From assembly GCA_043765375.1 (NCBI GenBank), contig JAYUJH010000006.1, forward strand, positions 62,001 through 126,000: DNA of 64,000 nt, read 5' to 3'. Numbering within the stretch: the first letter of the stretch is position 1; each line of letters opens with the position of its first letter. Positions 24,778-33,018 of the stretch are shown in pieces. The position numbers and the translations under genes are program-made. This DNA is from JAYUJH01 sp043765375. Its GTDB lineage: Bacteria; Pseudomonadota; Alphaproteobacteria; Rickettsiales; UBA998. The notes beneath the pieces were generated by a model. That model searched no databases. It had not been told where the DNA came from and saw only the letters and a list, made by a program, of their open reading frames with translations.

Positions 24778-25269
24778 ATGAAAATATCTTGGGTTGCTTA
24801 TTTTGTCACATGGTTTGGAGCAGGTTACGCCCCCAAAGCAAGTGGCACATTTGGTTCAATAGTTGCCATAGCCCCTGCATATTTTTTGCGTGAATGGTTT
24901 GGTTGGCAAGCATTATTAGCTTCATCATGGGCAGTATTTTTGCTTGGCACATGGCTGTGCGAGAAATACTTAAACGAACTTGGGCAACAAGGTGACCCTA
25001 AAGAAGTGGTGATTGATGAAGTCGCTGGAATCTGGCTAACCCTTGCATTTTTACCACATAATTTTTGGGGTTATGCGTTTGGATTTGCGCTGTTTCGTGC
25101 GTTTGATATCATCAAACCATATCCAATTTCATGGCTAGATAGACGGTTCAAATGCGCATTTGGGATAATGATTGATGATATGGCAGCGGGTGCATTCGCC
25201 ATTGCCACTTATTTTGCACTTGATTATTTAATGATGTTGATTTTAGGCGCAATATTTATCACATTTTAA
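24778..25269 (+). CDS. pgpA: Phosphatidylglycerophosphatase A
   Basis: A 163-residue membrane phosphatase that converts phosphatidylglycerol phosphate to phosphatidylglycerol. Family motifs: WFGAGYAPKASGTFGS, the metal/phosphate site DPKEVVIDEVAGIW, and FALFRAFDIIKPYPISWLDR. Three to four hydrophobic segments are present. The frame can start at ATG 24721, but that adds 19 polar residues (EVDEAKSKPE). ATG 24778 has GGGGA at good spacing and gives the normal N-terminus, so I prefer it; the longer form is not excluded. Confidence 0.93.
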   Translation: MKISWVAYFVTWFGAGYAPKASGTFGSIVAIAPAYFLREWFGWQALLASSWAVFLLGTWLCEKYLNELGQQGDPKEVVIDEVAGIWLTLAFLPHNFWGYAFGFALFRAFDIIKPYPISWLDRRFKCAFGIMIDDMAAGAFAIATYFALDYLMMLILGAIFITF

Positions 25270-25352
25270 GCTAACTTACGCTCCGGTTTCGCTATCGCAC
25301 CAGCAGAGCCATAACGCAACCTATATTATTTTGCGCATAATCAATTTATTTT

Positions 25353-25414
25353 ACAGTGATTTCTATTTTTAATTGCCGATTTTATCGGTCATTAAAAATT
25401 AGGATAAATCACCA
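25353..25414. repeat. Hairpin element B, degraded copy
   Basis: Arms CAGTGATTTCTATTTTTAAT and the complement of ATTAAAAATTAGGATAAATCAC, around a GCCGAT-TTT-ATCGGT core. It matches the intact copy at 53258-53326. It is joined by the 13-nt linker AAACATATGAGAT (25415-25428) to element A. The rest of the 219-nt gap 25270-25488 is AT-rich with nothing further. Confidence 0.8.
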
Positions 25415-25428
25415 TAAACATATGAGAT

Positions 25429-25492
25429 ATAGTGCTTTTTTCTAATTTTATTCACTTGAAAATAACAAGTAAATAAAATTAAAAAGCACTAT
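25429..25492. repeat. Hairpin element A, copy 1, overlapping the gatB stop
   Basis: Arms ATAGTGCTTTTTCTAATTTT... (25429-25458) and the complementary arm 25466-25492, with a 7-nt loop. The outermost bases of the right arm supply the gatB stop codon (TAG at 25489-25491). Sister copies are at 29164-29224 and 53181-53244. Confidence 0.88.
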
Positions 25493-26943
25493 AAGTGTTT
25501 TTGCAGCAATTCATTCAACATTTGTGGGTTAGCCTTGCCCTCCGTTGCTTTCATTGCCTGCCCAACAAAAAAGCCAAATAATTTATCCTTGCCCGAGCGA
25601 TATTGCGCAACTTTTTCAGGGTTATCAGCGATAATTTCGGCAATAATTTTCTCTATTGCCCCCGTATCAGTCACTTGTTGCAAGCCTTTTTCTTCAACAA
25701 TTTGCAACGCCTCCCGCCCCGTTTCAATCATTAAATCTAGCACTTCTTTGGCAATTTTGCCTGAAATAACATTTTCGTGAATTAAACTTACTAAACCCGC
25801 CAAACGAGCTGGATTTACTGGGCTTTGCGCTATAGTTTTCTCCATTTTGTTGAGGCGAGCAAACAACTCACCACTCAACCAATTTGCGCCAAGTTTTGCA
25901 TCAGTGCTTTTGACTAATTCCTCAAAATAAATGGTGATTTCCTTTTCTGATGTCAGCACTGAGGCATCATAAGAAGTCAACCCATAATCTGCCATATAGC
26001 GAGCTTTTTTTACATCTGGCAATTCTGGCATAGCGGATTTTATGCTAGCAAGTTGCTCATCTGAGATAATTAAAGGTAGCAAATCTGGGTCTGGAAAATA
26101 ACGATAATCATGCGCATCTTCCTTGGAACGCATGGTGCGGGTTTCATCTTTGCTTGCATCATAAAGCCTTGTTTCTTGGTCAATTTTTCCACCAGCTTCC
26201 AAAATCTCCACTTGACGATTTGCCTCATGAGTGATTGCTTTCATCAAAAATCGGATTGAATTAAGATTTTTAATTTCGCATCTAGTGCCAAGTATTTCGC
26301 TCCCCACGGGACGCACAGAAACGTTAGCATCACAACGCATTTCGCCCTTTTCCATATCACCATCGCACGTTCCCAAAAAGCGCACAATTGAACGCATCTT
26401 TTTCATATATGCACCCGCTTCTTCGGGGGTTCGCATATCTGGCTCGGAGACAATCTCCATCAACGCTACCCCACTACGATTTAGGTCAATAAAACTATCA
26501 GTCGGGCTGTGATCATGTAGCGATTTTCCTGCATCTTGCTCCAAATGCAACCGGGTCACGCCAATATTGCGCACCACCCCGCTTACCAACTCAATCTCCA
26601 AGTTGCCCTTACCAACTATAGGGTCAAGAAATTGTGAAATCTGATAACCCTGCGGTAAATCAGGATAAAAATAATTTTTGCGGTCAAACACTGAATATTG
26701 ATTAATGACGGCATTCAAACCAAGCCCCGTTTTAATGGCTTGCTCCACACAATGGCGGTTAATTGTTGGCAACATTCCAGGCATTGCAGCGTCAACCAGT
26801 GAAACATGGGCATTTGGTTCTGCGCCAAAATCAGTTGATGCGGCTGAAAATAACTTGGAGTTTGAGGCAATTTGTGCATGAACCTCCAACCCTATAACCA
26901 TTTCCCAATCACCTTTATTGCCCTTGATAATTCCTGATTCCAT
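25489..26943 (-). CDS. gatB: Aspartyl/glutamyl-tRNA amidotransferase subunit B
   Basis: A 484-residue GatB, the subunit that activates the mischarged Glu-tRNA(Gln)/Asp-tRNA(Asn) in the GatCAB complex. Motifs: WEMVIGLEVHAQI, LFSAAST, VDAAMPGMLP, FDRKNYFYPDLPQGYQISQ, CEIKNLNSIRFL, YRYFPDPDLLPL, and the C-terminal YqeY-like tRNA-binding domain ending NPQMLNELLQKHL. gatA and gatC are not adjacent. Its final Leu codon and stop fall inside hairpin element A, which also makes a plausible transcription end. Confidence 0.97.
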   Translation of the reverse strand: MESGIIKGNKGDWEMVIGLEVHAQIASNSKLFSAASTDFGAEPNAHVSLVDAAMPGMLPTINRHCVEQAIKTGLGLNAVINQYSVFDRKNYFYPDLPQGYQISQFLDPIVGKGNLEIELVSGVVRNIGVTRLHLEQDAGKSLHDHSPTDSFIDLNRSGVALMEIVSEPDMRTPEEAGAYMKKMRSIVRFLGTCDGDMEKGEMRCDANVSVRPVGSEILGTRCEIKNLNSIRFLMKAITHEANRQVEILEAGGKIDQETRLYDASKDETRTMRSKEDAHDYRYFPDPDLLPLIISDEQLASIKSAMPELPDVKKARYMADYGLTSYDASVLTSEKEITIYFEELVKSTDAKLGANWLSGELFARLNKMEKTIAQSPVNPARLAGLVSLIHENVISGKIAKEVLDLMIETGREALQIVEEKGLQQVTDTGAIEKIIAEIIADNPEKVAQYRSGKDKLFGFFVGQAMKATEGKANPQMLNELLQKHL

Positions 26944-27063
26944 AATACTACGCCTTAAAAAAAATATTCTATATTTTCAAACTATTGCATCTTAAAACTA
27001 ATTTTGAATATTGCAACAATAATTATCATTTTTGCCATAAAACTAAAAATCTACAAACCACAC

Positions 27064-27825
27064 TCAATTTTCAGCGTCTTCATGGCTTAACCCTTCATGA
27101 AGTAGCGCATATAAAGCAATGGCAGCGGCGTTTGAAACATTGAGGCTTTCCATTTGCGGGTGCATTGGCAAGCGTGCCAAAAAGTCACAATTCTCAATTG
27201 TCAAACGGCGCAATCCATCACCTTCTGCCCCTAGCACTAATGCGATTTTTGCAGGCGCATCTTCGGCAATTTCAGCGATAGTTTTAGTTGCATCTCCCGC
27301 CAAACCAATGCACCAAAACCCCGCTTTTTGCAAATCTTTGAGCGCATATACAATATTTGTTACCGTCACTAACGGCACAAGCTCCAATGCACCAGAGGCC
27401 GTTTTGGCTATGATTGAGGATTCCTTCGGCGCGTGCCTATCATGCACAATCACCGCATCTGCACCAAACGCCGCTGATGAACGCAAAATTGCTCCAACAT
27501 TATGCGGATCTGTAACTTGATCCAACACCACAACGAATGTGGCTTCATCTTCAATAATATCAGCCAAATCAAGGGTGGGCAACGGGGCGACTTCCAAGGC
27601 AATCCCCTGATGAACGCAATCTTCAGGCAGATATTTTGCAATATCTTTCGCCTCAACCAAGCCATATGCAACTCCTTCCAGATATGGGCGGATTTCCTCC
27701 ATCACAGCCTTGGTGACATAAGCATGGTGAACTGTTCGGTTGGGATTTTCTAATGCAGCAACGCAAGCATGTTTGCCATAAATCCATAATTTCCCACCAG
27801 TTGATTTTTGCCTTCTATTATTCAT
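27064..27825 (-). CDS. rlmB: 23S rRNA 2'-O-methyltransferase of the SpoU/TrmH family (RlmB-like)
   Basis: A 253-residue SPOUT methyltransferase. The N-terminal substrate-binding domain is seen in WIYGKHACVAALENPNR and CVHQGIALEVAPL. The C-terminal trefoil knot has VLDQVTDPHNVGAILRSSAAFGADAV, ALVLGAEGDGLRRL and LPMHPQMESLNVSNAAAIALY, the three SpoU motifs. RlmB methylates G2251 of 23S rRNA; TrmH paralogues with the same motifs act on tRNA, so the exact target is inferred. It lies upstream of gatB on the same strand, separated by an AT-rich gap. Confidence 0.92.
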   Translation of the reverse strand: MNNRRQKSTGGKLWIYGKHACVAALENPNRTVHHAYVTKAVMEEIRPYLEGVAYGLVEAKDIAKYLPEDCVHQGIALEVAPLPTLDLADIIEDEATFVVVLDQVTDPHNVGAILRSSAAFGADAVIVHDRHAPKESSIIAKTASGALELVPLVTVTNIVYALKDLQKAGFWCIGLAGDATKTIAEIAEDAPAKIALVLGAEGDGLRRLTIENCDFLARLPMHPQMESLNVSNAAAIALYALLHEGLSHEDAEN

Positions 27826-27872
27826 AATTTTTATCCATAGCAGTTGCGTTTTTCAAAAATATTAGTTCCATA

Positions 27873-28409
27873 TTATGATTGCAAATATTCAATTTTTTCA
27901 AGCGGTTGCTGTTGCAGAAACTCAATTTTTGTGCCGATATAATCAATCCATAATTTAATCAAATCATCATTCAAAGGAGTTTCACAAGTTGCAAAACTAT
28001 TTTTTAACAATGCTTGTTTTAGCGTTGCATCATCATTAAGTGATTTTTCAAAAGCATTAATTCTACCATAAAAAGCATTTGCCATTTTCTTAATTCGTTT
28101 GCCAACCCCAGTATCACCCACTCCAAACTCACGAAATGACCTGTCCATATCATCAAAAAATGCTTCAATAATTTTGCGCTGCAATTCAGTGCTATCCTCT
28201 CCGCCAGCCTTCACCCTAGCTTTCATAGCATGAAGATACATGAACATGTGCAGCAAAATTAATTCAAATCTGCCATCTAAAGTGTCTGGTGCACCCCATT
28301 TTTCAAAGAAATATTCATGGCGAGATTCCTCATTAATCCGAGCATAAAGCGCATATCCCTGTTGCAACAACGGATTTGGGCGAAAAAATCTTACTAACTG
28401 ATTAAGCAT
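27873..28409 (-). CDS. Ubiquinol-cytochrome c chaperone (CBP3 family)
   Basis: A 178-residue protein of the CBP3/UPF0174 family. The helical core shows the typical NEESRHEYFFEKWGAPDTLDGRFELILLHMF and FFDDMDRSFREFGVGDTGVGKRIKKMANAFYGR blocks. In mitochondria Cbp3 helps cytochrome b synthesis and bc1 assembly; the alphaproteobacterial proteins are presumed to act likewise, implying a bc1 complex. It is divergent from bamE, a gene order that is common across alphaproteobacteria. Confidence 0.93.
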   Translation of the reverse strand: MLNQLVRFFRPNPLLQQGYALYARINEESRHEYFFEKWGAPDTLDGRFELILLHMFMYLHAMKARVKAGGEDSTELQRKIIEAFFDDMDRSFREFGVGDTGVGKRIKKMANAFYGRINAFEKSLNDDATLKQALLKNSFATCETPLNDDLIKLWIDYIGTKIEFLQQQPLEKIEYLQS

Positions 28410-28519
28410 AAATATTGCGTCCTTAATAATTTCATTCTATAGTGTTTGAATAATTCACGTTCACCGAACAAGCGAATATAATTCAACACCACAAACATTT
28501 ATAACTTATATATAAAATC

Positions 28520-29023
28520 ATGAACATAATAATGCAATATATCTCTTCACGAATTACAATAATATTAAGTTGTTGCCTAATATTGAGCGGTTGCCTGCCC
28601 CCAATTGTGGATAATCGTGGGCATATTGACAATTTGTCACGTTTCAAACAATTGAAAGTTGGTGAAACTAAACGAGCAGAGGTTCAGGAATTGCTAGGAA
28701 CTCCTTCAATCACCAACAATTTTGGTGCGGAAACTTGGTATTATGTGCAGAACCGCAAACATGCAATCGCTTTTTTAACTCCCGAGATTAAGGAGCAAAA
28801 AGTTACCAGAATTATATTTAATAGCGATGGAGTGATTGAAAAATTGGAACGATATGATGTTGGTGATAGCCACGATATTGCATTGGAACAAGAAATAACA
28901 CCAACAGAAGGACAAGAGCTTGGGGCGTTGGAGCAGATTCTCGGCAACGTCGGCAGGTTTAATGCTAATGCGGGAGATAGAGGTATGGGCGCGCGCAGCC
29001 CTTCCAATCAAGGGCAATGGTGA
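28520..29023 (+). CDS. bamE: Outer membrane assembly lipoprotein BamE (SmpA/OmlA)
   Basis: A 167-residue lipoprotein. The signal sequence ends in lipobox L-S-G-C, with the lipidated Cys at residue 25 counted from ATG 28520 (21 if ATG 28532 is used). The BamE fold follows: LKVGETKRAEVQELLGTPS, WYYVQNRKHAIAFLTPEI and VTRIIFNSDGVIEKLERYD. BamE stabilises the BAM complex that inserts outer-membrane beta-barrels. The tail after ~residue 120 is non-conserved and Gly/Gln-rich. Convergent with the aroA-cmk gene across a repeat-bearing gap. Confidence 0.93.
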   Translation: MNIIMQYISSRITIILSCCLILSGCLPPIVDNRGHIDNLSRFKQLKVGETKRAEVQELLGTPSITNNFGAETWYYVQNRKHAIAFLTPEIKEQKVTRIIFNSDGVIEKLERYDVGDSHDIALEQEITPTEGQELGALEQILGNVGRFNANAGDRGMGARSPSNQGQW

Positions 29024-29054
29024 TGTATATTATGTTCGTCACACCAGCATATTA

Positions 29055-29080
29055 GTCATACCAGCGAAGTCTGGTATCCA
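29055..29080. repeat. CCAGCGAA-type palindrome downstream of bamE
   Basis: GTCATACCAGCGAAGTCTGGTATCCA; ATACCAG and CTGGTAT form a 7-bp stem around CGAAGT. Same family as 7338-7401 and 20336-20361. A partial copy (GTCACACCAGC) lies directly before it. Confidence 0.82.
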
Positions 29081-29163
29081 TAAAACTTAAGCTACTAAAC
29101 ATTCATATTCATTTATTTATAAATATTTTTTTGATATAGCATCACTTAATGTAGCGGTGCTAC

Positions 29164-29224
29164 ATAGTGCTTTCTAATTTTATTCACTTGTTATTTTTAA
29201 GTGAATAAAATTAGAAAGCACTAT
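29164..29224. repeat. Hairpin element A, copy 2, downstream of aroA-cmk
   Basis: Arms of 26 bp with perfect pairing (29164-29189 with 29199-29224) starting ATAGTGCTTTCTAATTTT, loop ~9 nt. It lies 15 nt beyond the aroA-cmk stop and next to a small GTAGC/GCTAC hairpin at 29151-29163. Probably ends transcription in this convergent gap. Confidence 0.9.
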
Positions 29225-29238
29225 AAATAAGCTCCAGC

Positions 29239-31248
29239 TCAAGCAAGTTCGCTTTGTGTGCGTGCAATAATTTCAGCGAATACTTCATCAATATTCATCT
29301 CGGTCGTATCAATCAAAAAAGCGTCGTCAGCGGCGATTAACGGTGAAGCATTGCGATGAGTATCACGCTTATCACGCTCACGCAAATCATGTAGAACTGA
29401 TTCATAAACCACCTCAATCCCCTGTGCTTGCAATTGCAAATGCCTACGATGCGCCCTCGCCTCCAATGACGCCGTCATGAATATCTTCACCAACGCCTCG
29501 GGGCAGACAACTGTTCCAATGTCACGCCCATCAAGCACTGCGCCACTTCCTTGCATAGCAAAATCACGTTGAAAATCTAGCAAAACTTGGCGCACCGCTG
29601 GAATTGAAGAAACAATTGAGGCAACCTTGCCCACTTGCTCATTGCGCAACCGAGTATCTGCTAAATCATGGACATTAATTGCTTTAGCTGCGCTGACTGC
29701 ATCAACAGCATTTTCAGGATCACCACCGATGGATATTAGTTTCAGAGCCGTTGCCCGATATAACCCACCAGTATCTAAATGCGCCACCCCGAAATAATCT
29801 GCCAGTTTCTCCGCTAATGTTCCCTTGCCAGATGCGGCAGGGCCATCAATTGCAATTACTAATTTTTTATCATTACTACGGCGCAAAAATGGTTTGGCGA
29901 TATGTGAACTCAACTCAATTTTTGCCCCAGATGCCCGCATGATGCTAATGAAACTTGGGAAACTAGTGTTAATAGAGTTGACATCATCAACCATTATTGG
30001 GTTTTCTGATGCCATACCCAGCACCAAAAAGGACATAGCAATGCGGTGATCCAAATATGTGACAATATTAACACCACCTTGAACTTGCGCCTCCCCAGCT
30101 CCATGAACCACCATATCATCACCATCAACATCAACTCGCACACCACAAGCCCCAAGTCCATCAACGATTGCTGCAAATCTATCACTTTCCTTCACGCGCA
30201 ATTCATGCAAACCAAGCATAGTTGTTGCACCAGTTGCATTTGCTGCTGCCACCGCTAATATTGGATATTCATCAATCATAGATGCAGCACGATTAGCAGG
30301 CACAACAACGCCATGCAATTTGGAGCTACGCACTCTCACATCGGCCACAATCTCCCCTTGCACCATACGTTGATTTTGAAACTCAATATCCGCCCCCATT
30401 TCTTTGAGAGTCACATAAAGCCCAGTGCGTGTTGGATTGAGGCAAATATTACTCAGCAACATCTCCGAGTTTTCAGTGATTAATGTTGCAACCAACGGAA
30501 ATGCGGCAGAAGATGGATCTGCTGGAACATAAAAATCTCTATCTTGATATATTTGGTGCGGTTGCCCCTGCACTTTAATATGCGTTCCATCATCGTGATT
30601 TGTTGCCTCAACTGAAATGCCTACCGCCTCAAACATACGTTCCGTGTGGTCTCTTGTGGGTATTTTCTCAATCACGCATGTTGTGCCAGCAATATTTAAC
30701 GCCGCTAACATTATCGCTGATTTCACTTGAGCTGATGCAACTACCATTGGGTAAGTTATTGGAATTGCTGGATTAATTCCTTTCATGGCAAGGGGCAATG
30801 TTTGATTTTGATTATGCAAAAATTGTGCGCCCATTTGTGCCAGCGGTGCAATGATGCGTTGCATCGGACGTTTGCGCAAACTTGCATCACCCGTGAAAGT
30901 GCAAAGATAAGAATATGAAGCGAATAACCCTGCCAGCAACCTTGTTGAAGTGCCAGAATTGCCCATATCAAACACGTTTTCTGGTTGACGCAAACCACCA
31001 ATCCCAACGCCTTTCACATGATATGATTCGCCATATTTAGTGATATTTACGCCAGATAACTTCAGTGATTCCGCCGTGCATGAGGTATCTTCACTCTCCA
31101 ACATATTGTGAATAGTGACGTTACCAAGCAATTGAGAGCCAATAATTAACGAGCGATGCGAAATGGATTTATCACCCGCAATTTTGAACGTGCCGTTTAA
31201 GTTGGCAGAAAAATGTGATGATGCGGGAGTTTTGGCTGAATTACTCAT
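29239..31248 (-). CDS. aroA-cmk: Fused EPSP synthase (AroA) and cytidylate kinase (Cmk)
   Basis: One 669-codon frame carries two complete enzymes. Residues ~1-445 are EPSP synthase: KIAGDKSISHR, MGNSGTSTRLLAGLF, LRKRPMQRI, VKSAIMLAALN, DEYPILAVAAANA, ELRVKESDR and LDHRIAMSFLVLG. Residues ~455-669 are CMP kinase: P-loop AIDGPAASGKGT, HLDTGGLYRATA, VLDGRDIGTVVCPEA and RDKRDTHRNASPL. AroA makes 5-enolpyruvylshikimate-3-P; Cmk phosphorylates CMP/dCMP. Separate adjacent aroA and cmk genes, often followed by rpsA, are usual in alphaproteobacteria, so loss of the stop codon between them explains the fusion. rpsA is not downstream. It overlaps the nuoC stop by 1 nt. Confidence 0.95.
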   Translation of the reverse strand: MSNSAKTPASSHFSANLNGTFKIAGDKSISHRSLIIGSQLLGNVTIHNMLESEDTSCTAESLKLSGVNITKYGESYHVKGVGIGGLRQPENVFDMGNSGTSTRLLAGLFASYSYLCTFTGDASLRKRPMQRIIAPLAQMGAQFLHNQNQTLPLAMKGINPAIPITYPMVVASAQVKSAIMLAALNIAGTTCVIEKIPTRDHTERMFEAVGISVEATNHDDGTHIKVQGQPHQIYQDRDFYVPADPSSAAFPLVATLITENSEMLLSNICLNPTRTGLYVTLKEMGADIEFQNQRMVQGEIVADVRVRSSKLHGVVVPANRAASMIDEYPILAVAAANATGATTMLGLHELRVKESDRFAAIVDGLGACGVRVDVDGDDMVVHGAGEAQVQGGVNIVTYLDHRIAMSFLVLGMASENPIMVDDVNSINTSFPSFISIMRASGAKIELSSHIAKPFLRRSNDKKLVIAIDGPAASGKGTLAEKLADYFGVAHLDTGGLYRATALKLISIGGDPENAVDAVSAAKAINVHDLADTRLRNEQVGKVASIVSSIPAVRQVLLDFQRDFAMQGSGAVLDGRDIGTVVCPEALVKIFMTASLEARAHRRHLQLQAQGIEVVYESVLHDLRERDKRDTHRNASPLIAADDAFLIDTTEMNIDEVFAEIIARTQSELA

Positions 31249-31931
31249 TAGTTCGCCTTCTTAGTAGCTTTTTCATCACCCGCTTTTTTATCATTAGAAA
31301 GTGCATATTTTGCACCTTCCCACGGGCTTAAATAATCAAAATTACGATATGCTTGCGCGAGTTTAACAGGCTCATAAATCACTTGTTTGGTTTCCTCATC
31401 ATAGCGCATTTCTACAAACCCAGTTAGTGGAAAATCTTTGCGCAGTGGGTGACCGTCAAAGCCATAATCCGTTAAAATACGGCGCAAATCAGGGTTTCCA
31501 GCAAACATTATGCCGTATAAATCCCATGCTTCCCTTTCATACCAACCAGCAGCAGGAAATACACTCACCACTGAAGGAACTGCCGTTTGTTCATCAGTTG
31601 AGACTTTAATGCGCATTCTTGTATTATGTTGATGGCTAAGCAGATGATAAACCACATCAAAGCGTTCTGACCTTGATGGATAATCCACCCCTGCAATATC
31701 CACCAATGATTTGAACAAACATTTAACATCATCATGCAAAAACGCCATCACATCAATGATAGCCTCACGTTTGACCTCAATACAAAGCTCATGGTTGGTT
31801 ATTTCGGCGACATAACAATCCCCAACAATTTGCTGCTCTATATGTGTTTTTAATTGCTCAAGTGCCGTGATATTTGCCGTTGTCATGTTAGATGTTGTCG
31901 TATCAACTATTTGGTTATCTGATATTGTCAT
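31248..31931 (-). CDS. nuoC: NADH-quinone oxidoreductase subunit C
   Basis: A 227-residue peripheral-arm subunit of complex I, equivalent to the mitochondrial 30-kDa subunit. The signature region LRRILTDYGFDGHPLRKDFPLTGFVEMRYDEETKQ-like (read in short pieces: RRILTDYGFDGHPLRKDFP, then GFVEMRYDEE) and YEREAWDLYGIMF are present. The N-terminal ~20 residues are Thr-rich and dispensable-looking, so a later start is possible. It is usually in nuoABCDE order. Here nuoAB are absent, an IS element lies 100 nt upstream, and aroA-cmk is downstream. Confidence 0.95.
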   Translation of the reverse strand: MTISDNQIVDTTTSNMTTANITALEQLKTHIEQQIVGDCYVAEITNHELCIEVKREAIIDVMAFLHDDVKCLFKSLVDIAGVDYPSRSERFDVVYHLLSHQHNTRMRIKVSTDEQTAVPSVVSVFPAAGWYEREAWDLYGIMFAGNPDLRRILTDYGFDGHPLRKDFPLTGFVEMRYDEETKQVIYEPVKLAQAYRNFDYLSPWEGAKYALSNDKKAGDEKATKKAN

Positions 31932-32062
31932 ATGGTTATCTAAATAATAATTTTAATTTTTTCAAACCGCATTATAATATTAATTTCCAAATATTCAAGT
32001 TTATTAATGAGGTTTTGCAACGAATAAAAAGGGAACTATATACTTAACTAGCCATTTTTAAT

Positions 32063-32091
32063 TTGACATATTAAAATAAATTGGCTAGTAT
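32063..32091 (+). promoter_or_regulatory. Transposase promoter with a leaderless start
   Basis: TTGACA (32063-32068), a 17-nt spacer, TAGTAT (32086-32091). The transposase ATG at 32098 lies 7 nt after the -10, at the predicted transcription start, so the mRNA would have no leader. No Shine-Dalgarno is present. Confidence 0.65.
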
Positions 32092-32097
32092 AGTTTT

Positions 32098-33018
32098 ATG
32101 AGCGATAAACCAGAAACAATTAGCCTTTACCAATTTTTTCAAAAGTTTCCTAATGAAGAAGCTGCTAGAATATTCTTTGAGCAAAAAAGATGGCAAGGAA
32201 AAACTATCTGCCCGCATTGTGGCAGTGAGCATGTAGCAGAATGCAAAAACCATTTGCCTATGGCTTATCGTTGCAAGGGTTGCCGTAAGCATTTCAGTGT
32301 TCGCACTGGCACGGTGCTTGAGCAATCACGCTTGCCATTACATAAATGGCTAATGGCTATTTACATGATGACAACCGCACGTAAAGGTATTCCATCAACT
32401 CAAATGGCTAAAGAACTTGGGATTACGCAAAAATCAGCTTGGTTTCTAGCGCAACGCATTCGTGAAACATGGCTTGGTGACAATACTAATATTGGTGACA
32501 CTGTAGAAGTTGACGAAACATATATCGGTGGTAAAGAAAAAAACAAGCATTCTAACAAAAAACTTCATGAAGGGCGTGGTGCGGTTGGCAAAGTTGCTGT
32601 TGCAGGTATCAAATGCAGAACTGGCAATGTTGTTGCCAAACCTGTTGCAGATGTAAGCGCATTCACATTGAAAGGATTTATCAAAGTCAATGTTAAAGCT
32701 GGTTCAACTGTTTATACTGATAGCTTCCGTTCATATAGCAACTTATCAGGTTATAACCACGAAATCGTTAATCATTCAGTTGGCGAATATGTAAAAGCAC
32801 AAGCACATACAAATGGAATTGAGAGTTTTTGGGCGTTATTAAAACGTGGTTATAATGGCATTTATCACCATATGAGCGCAAAGCATTTACATAGATATGT
32901 CAATGAGTTTTCATTCCGCCATAATACATCAAAAACCAGCACACTTGATTTTATTGCAATGGCAGTAGAAAAAATGCAGGGACATCGTTTAACATATAAA
33001 GGACTTATAAATGGCTAA
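32098..33018 (+). CDS. IS1595-family transposase (ISXO2-like)
   Basis: A 306-residue transposase. The N-terminal zinc ribbon has CPHCGSEHV and CKGCRKHF (residues ~37-62). A helix-turn-helix-like segment (PSTQMAKELGITQKSAWFLAQRIRE) follows. The DDE-type catalytic core shows VEVDETYIGGKE (first Asp), VYTDSFRSY (second Asp) and THTNGIESFWALLKRGYNG-like AHTNGIESFWALLKRG, the Asn/Glu region of the family. The length is complete and the frame uninterrupted. Its stop overlaps the passenger-gene ATG by 8 nt, so the two are coupled. Confidence 0.96.
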   Translation: MSDKPETISLYQFFQKFPNEEAARIFFEQKRWQGKTICPHCGSEHVAECKNHLPMAYRCKGCRKHFSVRTGTVLEQSRLPLHKWLMAIYMMTTARKGIPSTQMAKELGITQKSAWFLAQRIRETWLGDNTNIGDTVEVDETYIGGKEKNKHSNKKLHEGRGAVGKVAVAGIKCRTGNVVAKPVADVSAFTLKGFIKVNVKAGSTVYTDSFRSYSNLSGYNHEIVNHSVGEYVKAQAHTNGIESFWALLKRGYNGIYHHMSAKHLHRYVNEFSFRHNTSKTSTLDFIAMAVEKMQGHRLTYKGLING

